Origin: UBA4742 sp963734965
GTDB taxonomy: Bacteria > Actinomycetota > Acidimicrobiia > Acidimicrobiales > Acidimicrobilacustridaceae
DNA: 64,000 nt
Direction: 5' to 3'
Assembly (NCBI GenBank): GCA_963734965.1
Contig: CAVTJK010000004.1
Span: forward strand, 1,674,001-1,738,000
Part shown: positions 54,821-63,400 of the stretch, piece after piece
Layout: each line of letters starts with the position of its first letter
Position numbering within the stretch: position 1 is the stretch's first letter
Notes under the pieces: model-generated
Told to the model about the DNA's origin: nothing
Databases searched by the model: none
What the model saw: only the letters and a program-made list of their open reading frames with translations
Translations under genes and position numbers: made by a program

Positions 54821-55861
54821 TCAGGCGACGGGGGCGGCCAACGGCTCGACGAGCGCGTCGACAACCGGGGCCGACCTCAGCTCGGGCATGGTCAGCGCCC
54901 CCCGACCTGGGCGTACGTACACCGCCTGACCAGGCTCGAGCCCGAGCCGTTGAGCCGTGTCGCGGGTGACCTGGACGAAGGCGTCGGGCTCGCCATCGAC
55001 CAAGGGCGCCGCGGCACCGGCCACCTCGAGGTCGACCCGCACCTCGAAGCCGAGTCGGGCCACCCGAACGACCCTGGCCGGCGTAGCCGTCGGCGCCGGC
55101 TCGGCCAGCAGCTCGAGGTCGTGGGGTCGCACGAGGACGCCGCCGAGGTGGGTGACGGGGCCGAGGAAGCTCATGACGAAGGCGTTGGCCGGGCGGTCGT
55201 AGAGCTCGTCCGGTGTGCCGATCTGCTCGACGCGGCCGTTGGCCATCACGACGATGCGGTCGGCCACGTCCATGGCCTCCTCCTGGTCGTGGGTGACGAA
55301 CACGGTGGTCACGTGCATCTGATCATGGAGCCGGCGCAGCCAGTTGCGCAGCTCCTTGCGCACCTGAGCGTCGAGGGCGCCGAAGGGCTCGTCGAGCAAC
55401 AACAGGCTCGGCTCGACGGCCAGCGCCCGGGCCAACGCCATGCGCTGGCGCTGGCCGCCCGACAGCTGCGCCGGCATGCGGTCGGCGAAGGCCTCGAGGT
55501 GCACGAGCTCGAGCAACTCGGTGACGCGTCGTTGGATCTCGTCTTTCGGTCGCTTGCGGATCTCGAGACCGAAGGCGACGTTTCGGAAGACGGTCATGTG
55601 CTTGAACGCGGCGTAGTGCTGGAACACAAAGCCGATGTTGCGTCGTTGCGGTGGTAGCTCCGTCGCGTCGTTGCCATCGAGCTCGACCACACCCGAGTCG
55701 GGCTGCTCGAGACCGGCCATGACGCGCAGGAGCGTCGACTTGCCGCCGCCGCTCGGGCCCAGCAGGGCGGTCAGCGAACCTGACGGGATCTCGACCGTGA
55801 CGTCGTCGAGGGCCACGTAGTCGCCGAAGTGCTTGGTGATGTTCTGCGCCCTCATCGCCAT
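54821..55861 (-). CDS. cysA: Sulfate/thiosulfate ABC transporter ATPase
   Basis: A 346-residue CysA-type ATPase that powers sulfate uptake. Walker A is LLGPSGGGKSTLLRV, the signature is QLSGGQRQRMALARAL, and Walker B with the glutamate is LLLLDEPFGALDAQVRKELR. Residues from about 240 form the TOBE/regulatory domain (GGVLVRPHDLELL). It is the last gene of cysA-cysW-cysT-sbp on this strand, read in the order sbp, cysT, cysW, cysA. Confidence 0.95.
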   Translation of the reverse strand: MAMRAQNITKHFGDYVALDDVTVEIPSGSLTALLGPSGGGKSTLLRVMAGLEQPDSGVVELDGNDATELPPQRRNIGFVFQHYAAFKHMTVFRNVAFGLEIRKRPKDEIQRRVTELLELVHLEAFADRMPAQLSGGQRQRMALARALAVEPSLLLLDEPFGALDAQVRKELRNWLRRLHDQMHVTTVFVTHDQEEAMDVADRIVVMANGRVEQIGTPDELYDRPANAFVMSFLGPVTHLGGVLVRPHDLELLAEPAPTATPARVVRVARLGFEVRVDLEVAGAAAPLVDGEPDAFVQVTRDTAQRLGLEPGQAVYVRPGRGALTMPELRSAPVVDALVEPLAAPVA

Positions 55862-55893
55862 GGGTGCTCTCCCTGTTCAACGATAGGCACGGC

Positions 55894-56717
55894 TCACCGA
55901 TCTGACCGCGGTCGCAGGACGTTCATCAACAGCAGGGCCAGGATGGCCACCGCCGCCAAGGCAAAGGCTACGGCGTAGGCCTGACCTTTTGGAAGTTCTC
56001 GAAGCTCTGCTCCACGAGGAGCGTGGCCGTCTGGGTCTCGCCGACGATCCGGCCCGACACGACGGCGACGGCCCCGAACTCGCCGAGTGAGCGGGCGAGG
56101 GTGAGGATGACGCCGTAGGCCAGGCCCCACCGGATGGCGGGCAGGGTGACCCGCCTGAAGATCTGCAGGGGCGCGGCCCCGAGCGTCGCGGCGGCCTGCT
56201 CCTGCTCCTCGCCGATCTCCTCGAGCACCGGGACCAGTTCGCGCACGACCAGGGGCAGCGACACGAAGCAGGTCGCCATGATCATCCCGGGCAGGGCGTA
56301 GATGACCTGGAGGCCGTGGCCCCCCAGCCACTCGCCGACCGAGGTGTTGCGCCCGTAGACGAGGATCAGCGAGAGCCCGACGACGACCGGCGAGACGGCC
56401 AACGGCAGGTCGATGAGCTTGTCGAGCAGGCTCTTGCCCCAGAAGTCGTGGCGCACGAGCAGGAACGAGGCGATCACGCCGAAGACCGTGTTGAACAAGA
56501 CGGCTGCTCCGGCGACGATCAGCGTCACCCGGAACGCGTGCAGGGCGTCGGGACCCGTGAGGGCGTCCCAGACCGGGCCGACGCCGTTCTCGAAGGTTCG
56601 CCAGAAGATCAACCCGACCGGCACGATGACCAAGAAGCTCAGGTAGAAGATGGCGATGGCGCGCAGCGCCAACCTGGTCGATCGACGGCCCGAAACGGCC
56701 GGGCGGATGTCAGCCAC
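55894..56717 (-). CDS. cysW: Sulfate ABC transporter permease CysW (one frameshift)
   Basis: A permease of about 274 residues with five or six membrane helices and the EAA-like loop AAATLGAAPLQIFRRVTLPA that contacts the ATPase. VVGLSLILVYGRNTSVGEWLG and VSGRIVGETQTATLLVEQSF match CysW. The frame breaks near 55984-55990 after ENFQK; adding one G (825 bp, 275 codons) continues with GQAYAVAFALAAVAILALLL, so a lost base is likely. A -1 ribosomal shift at CAAAAGG would give the same protein. It overlaps cysT by 8 bp (start ATG 56715-56717). Confidence 0.92.
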
Positions 56718-57577
56718 GACGCAGCACCCACCGTCGGATCAGGCCGGCGGCCACCAGCACGACCAGGGCGGCCAGCAGCAGCATCGTCGACACCGCCGCG
56801 GCGCCGGCGGCGTTGTCGTTCTGGATCTGGTTGAAGATCTGGACCGACGCCACCTCGGTGTGGAACGGCAGGTTGCCCGAGATGAGGACCGTCGAGCCGT
56901 ACTCGCTGAGGGCACGCGCGAACGACAACGCCGTTCCCGACAGGATGGCCGGAGCCAGGTTGGGCAGGATCACACGGCGGAAGATGGTGAAGTTGCCGGC
57001 ACCCAACGAGGCCGCCGCCTGCTCCATGTCGCCGTCGAGCTCGAGGAGCACGGGCTGCACGCTGCGCACGACGAAGGGCAGGGTGACGAACAGCAGGGCG
57101 ACCACCACCCCCAGCTGCGTGTACGCCAGCGTGAGGTGGACCGGGCTCTGCGGTCCGTACAGCGCCAGCAGGACGAGTCCGGCGACGATCGTCGGCAGGG
57201 CGAAGGGCAGGTCGATCACGGTGTCGAGCAGGCGTTTGCCCCGGAAGTGGTCGCGAACGATGACCCACGCGATCAACGTGCCCATGAAGGCGTTGACCAG
57301 GGCGACGATGCCCGAGGCGATGATGGTGAACTCGAGCGCCGAGCGCGCCTCGGGCGTGTTCACCGCCGTCCAGAACTCTGACCACCCGCCGCCGATCCCC
57401 TTCCAGATGAGGGCGGCCAGCGGGATCACGACGAGGAAGCTCAGGTAGAGCGTGGCGATGCCCAGCTCGATCCCGGTGCTCGGTCCCCGCCGCCGCCGGC
57501 CCGTCCGCGCCTTGGGCCTGGGCGCGCCGGGGAACCGCCGAGGACGCCTCGGGCGGTTCCAGGATCGCGGTCGTCAA
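56710..57577 (-). CDS. cysT: Sulfate ABC transporter permease CysT (one frameshift)
   Basis: A permease of about 288 residues. The membrane core includes FTIIASGIVALVNAFMGTLIAW, the LPFALPTIVAGLVLLALYG block and the loop AAASLGAGNFTIFRRVILPNLAP. An extra base near 57530 separates the TTG start (57577) and its PPEASSAVPR tail from the remainder; removing it gives 289 codons and brings the first helix GIELGIATLYLSFLVVIPLAA into frame. It is upstream of cysW and downstream of the sulfate-binding protein gene by 51 bp. Confidence 0.9.
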
Positions 57578-57628
57578 CGCGACGCCTCGGACGTCAGTCG
57601 ATCGCCGCGTGCGTTGGTCCTCAAAGGG

Positions 57629-58669
57629 TCACCCGCTCTTGGTCGACACCCCGTTGGAGGCCTCGATGGCCGTGACGATCCCGCTGTCGGGATCGAAGAA
57701 CTTCTTGGTCACGTCGGTCCAACCGCCGAGGTCGTCGATGGTGAACAACGCGGCCGGTGTCTTGAACTTGCTCGTCGACACGCCCGACACCACGGGTCGG
57801 TAGCCGTTGTCGGCGAAGATCTGCTGAGCCTGCTTCGTGTACACGAAGTCGAGGAAGGCCTTGGCCACCGTCGGGTTGGACGACTTGATCGTCACCGCCG
57901 CCGGGTTCTGGATGAGGATGGTCTGGGTCGGGACCACGTAGTCGACGGGCTCGCCGTTCTGCTGGGCGAAGATGGCGTCGTTCTCGTAGCTGAGCAGGAC
58001 GTCGCCCTTGCCGCCGGTGAAGGTCTGCAGCGCGTTGCGGGCGCTGGTGTCCTGGACCACGACGTTCTTGAACAGGCTCTTGAGGTAGGCCTCGGCCTCG
58101 GCGGGGCTCTTGCCTTGCTTTATCTGGGCGCCGTACGCCGCCATGATGTTCCAGCGCGCCGATCCCGACGAGAACGGATTGGGCGTGACGACCTGCACGC
58201 CGGACTTGATGACGTCGTCCCACGTCTCGATGTGCTTCGGGTTGCCCTTGCGCACGACGAACACGACGATCGAGTTGGTGACGAAGCCCTTGTACTGGTT
58301 GGCGTTCCAGGTGCTGGCGACCAGGTTGGCCTTGACCAGACGGGTGACGTCGGGCTCGAGCGAGAAGGCGACGTAGTCGGCGGGCTGGCCGGCGGCCACC
58401 GCCCGACTCTGGTCGCCCGAGGCTCCGTAGGAGTCCTTGAACTTCACGCCTTTGCCGGCCGGCGTGTCCTTGAAGGCGGCTTCGATCTTGGTGTAGGCGG
58501 CCTGGGGAGTCGAGTAGGCCACCAGGTTGATGGTCCCGCCGGCGCCGGCGGTGCCTCCGGTCGTGCCCCCGGTCGACGTCGTCGACTTGCTGCTCGAGCA
58601 GCTCGCCGCCACCAGGGCCACGGCCACGATCCCGACAGCGGCCCATCGGCGCCCGGTTCCCCTCAGCAT
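57629..58669 (-). CDS. sbp: Sulfate-binding lipoprotein of the ABC transporter
   Basis: A 346-residue periplasmic-type binding protein. Lipobox AASC at about residue 24 follows a hydrophobic signal, then a Ser/Thr/Gly-rich linker. The family blocks are NLVAYSTPQAAYTKIEAAF, SYGASGDQSRAVAAGQPADY, VTPNPFSSGSARWNIMAAYG and LLSYENDAIFAQQNGEPVDYVVPTQTILIQNP, here broken into strands. The paired Ser/Thr loops bind the unhydrated sulfate. ATG 58667-58669 is the start. An AT-rich promoter with two ATGGGAAAG copies lies 94-120 bp upstream, between it and the divergent marR. Confidence 0.95.
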   Translation of the reverse strand: MLRGTGRRWAAVGIVAVALVAASCSSSKSTTSTGGTTGGTAGAGGTINLVAYSTPQAAYTKIEAAFKDTPAGKGVKFKDSYGASGDQSRAVAAGQPADYVAFSLEPDVTRLVKANLVASTWNANQYKGFVTNSIVVFVVRKGNPKHIETWDDVIKSGVQVVTPNPFSSGSARWNIMAAYGAQIKQGKSPAEAEAYLKSLFKNVVVQDTSARNALQTFTGGKGDVLLSYENDAIFAQQNGEPVDYVVPTQTILIQNPAAVTIKSSNPTVAKAFLDFVYTKQAQQIFADNGYRPVVSGVSTSKFKTPAALFTIDDLGGWTDVTKKFFDPDSGIVTAIEASNGVSTKSG

Positions 58670-58761
58670 GCTCAGTCTCCTCCTCGGCGTGCGGCGCGCC
58701 GGCGGCGCCCCAGCAGGACCAGACGACGGTAACCACTCCGGGGTTCTTTTACAAGTCTCAA

Positions 58762-58789
58762 GATGGGAAAGATCGAAATAATGGGAAAG
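58762..58789 (+). promoter_or_regulatory. ATGGGAAAG direct repeat upstream of the sulfate transporter, including GATGGGAAAGATC
   Basis: GATGGGAAAGATC is at 58762-58774, and a second ATGGGAAAG at 58781-58789, 18 bp apart. The same 13-mer occurs before the cysteine dioxygenase gene (50900-50912, opposite strand). The repeats lie 93-120 bp before sbp in an AT-rich stretch of high-GC DNA. A plausible operator for a sulfur-responsive regulator; its identity is unknown. Confidence 0.5.
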
Positions 58790-58840
58790 GCTGGGAGGGC
58801 GGCCGGGTGCGCCCGCTCCGTCGACGATCACCCAGATCAG

Positions 58841-58862
58841 ACTGGATGAACGTTCAACCAGT
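58841..58862. promoter_or_regulatory. 22-bp near-perfect palindrome upstream of the MarR gene
   Basis: ACTGGATGAAC / GTTCAACCAGT: the two 11-bp arms are reverse complements except for one base pair. It sits 18-39 bp before the marR GTG and 172 bp before sbp. This size, symmetry and position fit a MarR dimer operator that autoregulates marR. Confidence 0.6.
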
Positions 58863-58879
58863 TTGGCTACGCTGGCCCG

Positions 58880-59341
58880 GTGGCTCCCACCCCATGGTTG
58901 AGCGATGACGAGCAGGCGACGTGGCGGGCGCTGGTGGCGGTCGATCAGCTGCTGTTCCAGCGGCTCGACCAGCAGCTCCAGCGCGACGCCGCCATCCCCC
59001 ACGCCTACTACGTCGTGCTGGTCAGCCTGTCCGAGGCCCCGGAACGGACGCTGCGGATGAGCGAGCTGGCCGATCGCACGGGCTGGTCGCGCAGTCGCCT
59101 GTCCCATGCCATCGCTCGGCTCGAGGGCGACGGATGGATACGGCGAGGGCGGTGCTCGACCGACGGCCGGGGCACCATCGCCACCCTCACCGACCGGGGC
59201 CTCGAAGCCTTGGCCGTCGCGGCGCCGGGCCATGCGGCCGAGGTGCGCCGCCTGGTCTTCGATCGACTCGACGAGCCGCAGCGCCGCCAGCTCCACGACA
59301 TCCTGACCACGTTGCGCGACGGGCTCGAGATCGACGCGTGA
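58880..59341 (+). CDS. MarR-family transcription regulator
   Basis: A 153-residue winged-helix dimer regulator. The DNA-binding part reads LRMSELADRTGWSRSRLSHAIARLEGDGWIRR, here split into helices, followed by the beta-wing GRCSTDGRGTIATLTDRG. MarR proteins usually repress a divergent or adjacent gene and are released by a small ligand or oxidation. The divergent neighbour is the sulfate transporter, but whether it is a target is open. The GTG start at 58880 lies just after a near-perfect palindrome. Confidence 0.92.
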   Translation: MAPTPWLSDDEQATWRALVAVDQLLFQRLDQQLQRDAAIPHAYYVVLVSLSEAPERTLRMSELADRTGWSRSRLSHAIARLEGDGWIRRGRCSTDGRGTIATLTDRGLEALAVAAPGHAAEVRRLVFDRLDEPQRRQLHDILTTLRDGLEIDA

Positions 59342-59986
59342 TCAGTTCGTGGTGGCCGCCTTCAGCAGCGCCGCGATGTCGGGTTCCATCAGCGTGGTCG
59401 CGTCGACGCTCAAGTGGCCCTGGTCGAAGTAGAGGAGCTTGCCGTTCCGCTGCAGGAAGCAGGTTCGAGCGTCGCACAGCTTGTCGGTCGGTGCGAACGT
59501 GACGACCCCATGAGCCTCGGCGAGCACCTGCATCTCGGCGGCGCGTAGTCGACGCGTGCGTTCGAGGGACGCGGCGTGGCTCTGCTCGCAGGCCGCGATC
59601 GAGTGCTTGCGCGACATGCAGAGGTTCGCATCGGCGGGAAGGTCGGGATTGTCGAGGATGATCGCCGGTCGAATGCTCTGGGACTGCAGGTCGACGATGA
59701 AGGACCGAAACTTGCTCCTCCAGAGCTTGACCTGCGCGGTCGAGTCCATCGTTGAACCGTCAGGTCCGATGATGGCCCCCAGATAGCCCTCGAACTGGAC
59801 CAGCAACACCGCCTTCGGACGCAGCTCGCGGACGAGCGTGGTCAGGTTCCGGTGCGCGGCCGCACACCCGGCCGGGGTGGCGCCTCGGCCCGGCACCTGC
59901 CGCACCACCACCGAGATCCCCGGGCAGCCGGCCGTGGCGTAGGCCAGCAGGAGGGGCGTGCCGCGACGACCGAGGTGCCGCTCCAC
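59342..59986 (-). CDS. C-terminal SGNH-domain fragment related to acyltransferase-3 proteins
   Basis: A 214-residue protein similar to the SGNH half of OafA-type acyltransferases. The catalytic Asp-His pair is in LYFDQGHLSVDAT near the end, and VLLVQFEGYLG is typical of the middle. The nucleophile motif GDSHA, normally about 40 residues before the ATAGCPG segment, is absent, as are the membrane helices of the acyltransferase. It therefore looks like a truncated or remnant domain. An in-frame TGA lies just upstream, and GTG 59984-59986 is the first usable start. It could still be a diverged hydrolase, but activity without the Ser is unlikely. Confidence 0.6.
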   Translation of the reverse strand: MERHLGRRGTPLLLAYATAGCPGISVVVRQVPGRGATPAGCAAAHRNLTTLVRELRPKAVLLVQFEGYLGAIIGPDGSTMDSTAQVKLWRSKFRSFIVDLQSQSIRPAIILDNPDLPADANLCMSRKHSIAACEQSHAASLERTRRLRAAEMQVLAEAHGVVTFAPTDKLCDARTCFLQRNGKLLYFDQGHLSVDATTLMEPDIAALLKAATTN

Positions 59987-60009
59987 CGTCCGCCCGACGG
60001 TCGGAGGAA

Positions 60010-60378
60010 TCAGCCATCAAAGGCGGGTGGTGCCCCGCCGAGTCGTTGGATGTAGACGGCGATGTGGACGATGAGCCCGCTCTGGTCGAGATCGAAGACG
60101 AGGACCTCGGGCGTCACGATGGGCGTGCCATCGATCTCGACCGTCTCGGTCAGCTCGCTGATGACGACCTGGCCGGCCTCGACCACGCGATCGATGCGCA
60201 TCGAGTATCCACCGAGCTTGGGCATGAGATCAGCCAGGAAGGCGATGTAGCCGTCACGACCCTTGAACGTGTCGCCGTACGGACCTACCCGTTCGACATC
60301 GGACGCGAGGCACTCGGCGGTGCCGGTCCAGTCGTGAGCCACAAGGCGATCGAGATAGCGCTCGACGATGGAGCTCAC
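60010..60378 (-). CDS. NTF2/SnoaL-like protein
   Basis: A 122-residue cone-shaped fold protein. The N-terminal helix IVERYLDRLVAHDWTGTAECLASDVERVGPYG, here cut by turns, followed by KGRDGYIAFLADLMPKLGG and the strands VVISELTETVEIDGTPIV, match SnoaL/limonene-epoxide-type proteins. Members bind small hydrophobic molecules or act as isomerases; the role here is unknown. The GTG start is at 60376-60378. It is separated from the SGNH fragment by 23 bp and points the same way. Confidence 0.75.
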   Translation of the reverse strand: MSSIVERYLDRLVAHDWTGTAECLASDVERVGPYGDTFKGRDGYIAFLADLMPKLGGYSMRIDRVVEAGQVVISELTETVEIDGTPIVTPEVLVFDLDQSGLIVHIAVYIQRLGGAPPAFDG

Positions 60379-60450
60379 GCAGGCCTCACTTGTTCGGGAC
60401 AGTGGTGAAGGTCGGGTTGCTCCCTGCCGACCGGGATCGGCAGCCGATGG

Positions 60451-63400
60451 TCAGCTAGGGATGATCTCGACCCCGGTGAAGTTGAAGCGATCCGTCGTGG
60501 GTGCCGTGTCGGACAGCGTCACGACAGTGCCCGCGGTGGGGGTCGTCGCGTTGGCGGACTGCACCCAGAAGGTGTCTCCGCTCGAGGTGTCGACGAACTG
60601 TTGGACCAGTGACTGGTTCGCGCCCGGCGTACGGGCGACGGCCTTGTCCCAGTCGTTGCCGACGCCGAAGACCCACGAGCCGGCCACCGTCGTCGTCAGC
60701 GCGACCGAGGGACCGCCCGTCGCCGCGTTGGCCCCAGCGGAGGCCCCGACACCCGAGGCCCCCTGGAAGGCCACGACGGTCAACGACTGATCGAAGTTGG
60801 CGCTGCTGAGGGTCGAGGTCACGCTCACGTTGGTCAGCACGGTGGAAGCCAGTGCCTTCCAGACCTCCGAAGTCCCGAACTGGGTGTTGGTCCGGCGAAC
60901 CAGCGTCCAGGTCAACCCGGCACCGGACACGGTCGCCTTCTGCGCGCTGGCCGTCGCCGGACCGTCCGCGGCGACGAAGGCGACGAGCAGCTCACCCGAC
61001 GCCGCCGTCGAGAACGCGGCCGTCGACTGCGCGTTGCGGCCGTTCACGAACACCGTCTTGTCGACGGTCAGGCTGCCCGCCGACGGCGTCGTGACCGCGA
61101 AGCTCTGCGAGACCGACGGGGCCGCGTTGAACGACACGTTGCCGGCCTGGTCGGCCTTCACCGTGCACGTGCCGACCGCGACCAAGGTGATCGTCTTGCC
61201 GTTGGTGCCGCCCGACGTGCACACCGTGGGGGTCGTCGTCGTGAACGAAACCGTCAGACCGGACGACGCGGTGGCCGACACCGTCACCGGCGACTGGGCC
61301 AGGGTGCGAGCCGGCAAGGCGCCGAAGGTGATCGTCTGGTTGGCCGGACCCGACGTCGTCGTGAAGCTGAAGTCACCCGACGACGTCGAGCCGTTGGCGT
61401 TCGCGCTGGTGACCTTGTAGTGGTAGGTCGTGACCGGCGGTCAGACCGCCGAGCACCTGGGAGTGCGATGTCACCGCCGTCGCGTCCAGCGTCGTGGACG
61501 AGCCGTATGACGTCGTCAGGCCGTACTGGACCTGACTCGACGATGCCTGATCGGTCGCCCACGAGACCGTCGCCGACGTCGTACCGATGCCCGACGTCCC
61601 GACCCCGAACACCGCCGGGGCCGTCGGCGTGCCGCTCGGGAGGATCTCGACGCTGACCAGGTTCCAGCGATCCCCCGAAGGGGTCGGATCGGACAGCGTG
61701 ACGAGGGTACCGGCCGTCGGCGTCGGCGCGTTGAACGACTGGGACCAGAAGGTGTCCCCGACCGCCGTGTCGACGAACTGGTGGATCAACGACTGGCCTG
61801 AGCCGGGCGTGCGAGCGGCCGCGGTCGTCCAGTCGTTGCCGACTCCGAACACCCACGAGCCGGCCGCCGTCGTCGTCAGACCGGCCGATGGCGCGCCGCT
61901 CGGCGGCGCTGGCGTTGACCGAGGCCCCGATCCCCGCCGCGCCTTGGTAGGCCACGACGGTCATCGACTGGTCGAAGTTCTGCTTGGTGAGCGTCGAGGT
62001 CACGGTCGCGTTGGTCAACACGCCGGACGCCGTCGCCGACCAGATCTCAGCGGTGCCGAACTGGGTGTTGGCCCGACGCACGAGCGACCAGGTCAGCCCG
62101 GCCCCCGAGACGGTCGTCGACTGGACGGCTGAGGTCGCTCCATCGGCGGCCACGTAGGCGACGAGCAGCTCACCCGGTGCGATCGTCGAGAAGGGCGCGG
62201 TGGTCTGCGCGCCATGACCGTCGACGAACACGGTCTTGTCGACGCTGATGGCGCCGGAGGCCGACGAGGTCACGGCGAAGCTTCGCGACACGGAGGGGGC
62301 CGGATCGAACGACCCGTTGCCCGCCTGGTCGGCCTTCACCGTGCACGTGCCGACCGCGAGCAGCGTGATGGTCGCGCCGTTCGTGCCACCGGACGTGCAG
62401 ATCGTCGGGGTGGTCGTGGTGAAGGCGACGGTCAGCCCTGACGACGCCGTCGCCGACACGGTCAGTGGGGACTGGGCCAACGTGCGAGTAGCCAGGGCAC
62501 CGAAGGTGATCGTCTGGCTGGCCTTCCCCGACGAGGTCGTGAACGTGAAGTCCCCCGAGCTGGTGGCGCCGATGCCGTTCGCGCTGTCGACTCGGAAGTG
62601 GTAGGTCGTGTTCGCGGTCAGCCCGCTGAGGACCTGCGAATGCGAGCTCACGGCGGTCGAATCGAGGGTGGTCGAGGTCCCGTAGGCCGTGGTCAACCCG
62701 TAGTCGACCTGGCTCGATGACGGCTGGTCCGTCGCCCAGGTGACCGTCGCCGAGGTCGTGCCGATGGCCGATGTCCCGACGCCCGAGATCGTGGGCGCGA
62801 CGGGCGCGACGCTCACCGGACGCATGATCTCGACGGCGACGAAGTCCCACTGGTCCCCGGCCGGGGTCGGCGAGGCCATGGTGATCGGCGTCTCGACAGG
62901 GCCGGCCGGTCCGTTGAGGGCCTGGACCCAGAAGGTCCCGGCCGCGGGGTCGACATCCTGGTGCACCATCGACTGGCCCGGGGCCAACGTGCGCGCCGCC
63001 GCCTGGGACCAGTCGATCCCAACCGCGTACACGACCGAGTTGAAGCCGACCATGTTCAGCGTGGCCGACGGCGCGGAGCCCGCGCCGGCGCCGTTGGCCG
63101 TCACGGCGTTGCCGATGCCGGCCGCGCCTTGATAGGCGACCACCGTCAGGGACTGGTTGTAGGTCCCGACCCCGACGGCCGAGCTCACCGTGACGTTCGA
63201 GAGCACGCCTGTCGCCATGGCCTGCCAGGCCTCGGCCACACCGGACTGGGTGTTCTCGCGGTCGATGAGGGTCCAGGTGAGTCCGGCGCCCGAGACGAGC
63301 GCGGTCTGGCCGATGGACGGGGGCCCGTCCATGCCGACGTAGGCGACGAGCAGCTCTCCGGGCGCGGCGGTGCTGAAGGCGTTGGTCGTCACCGTGCCGC

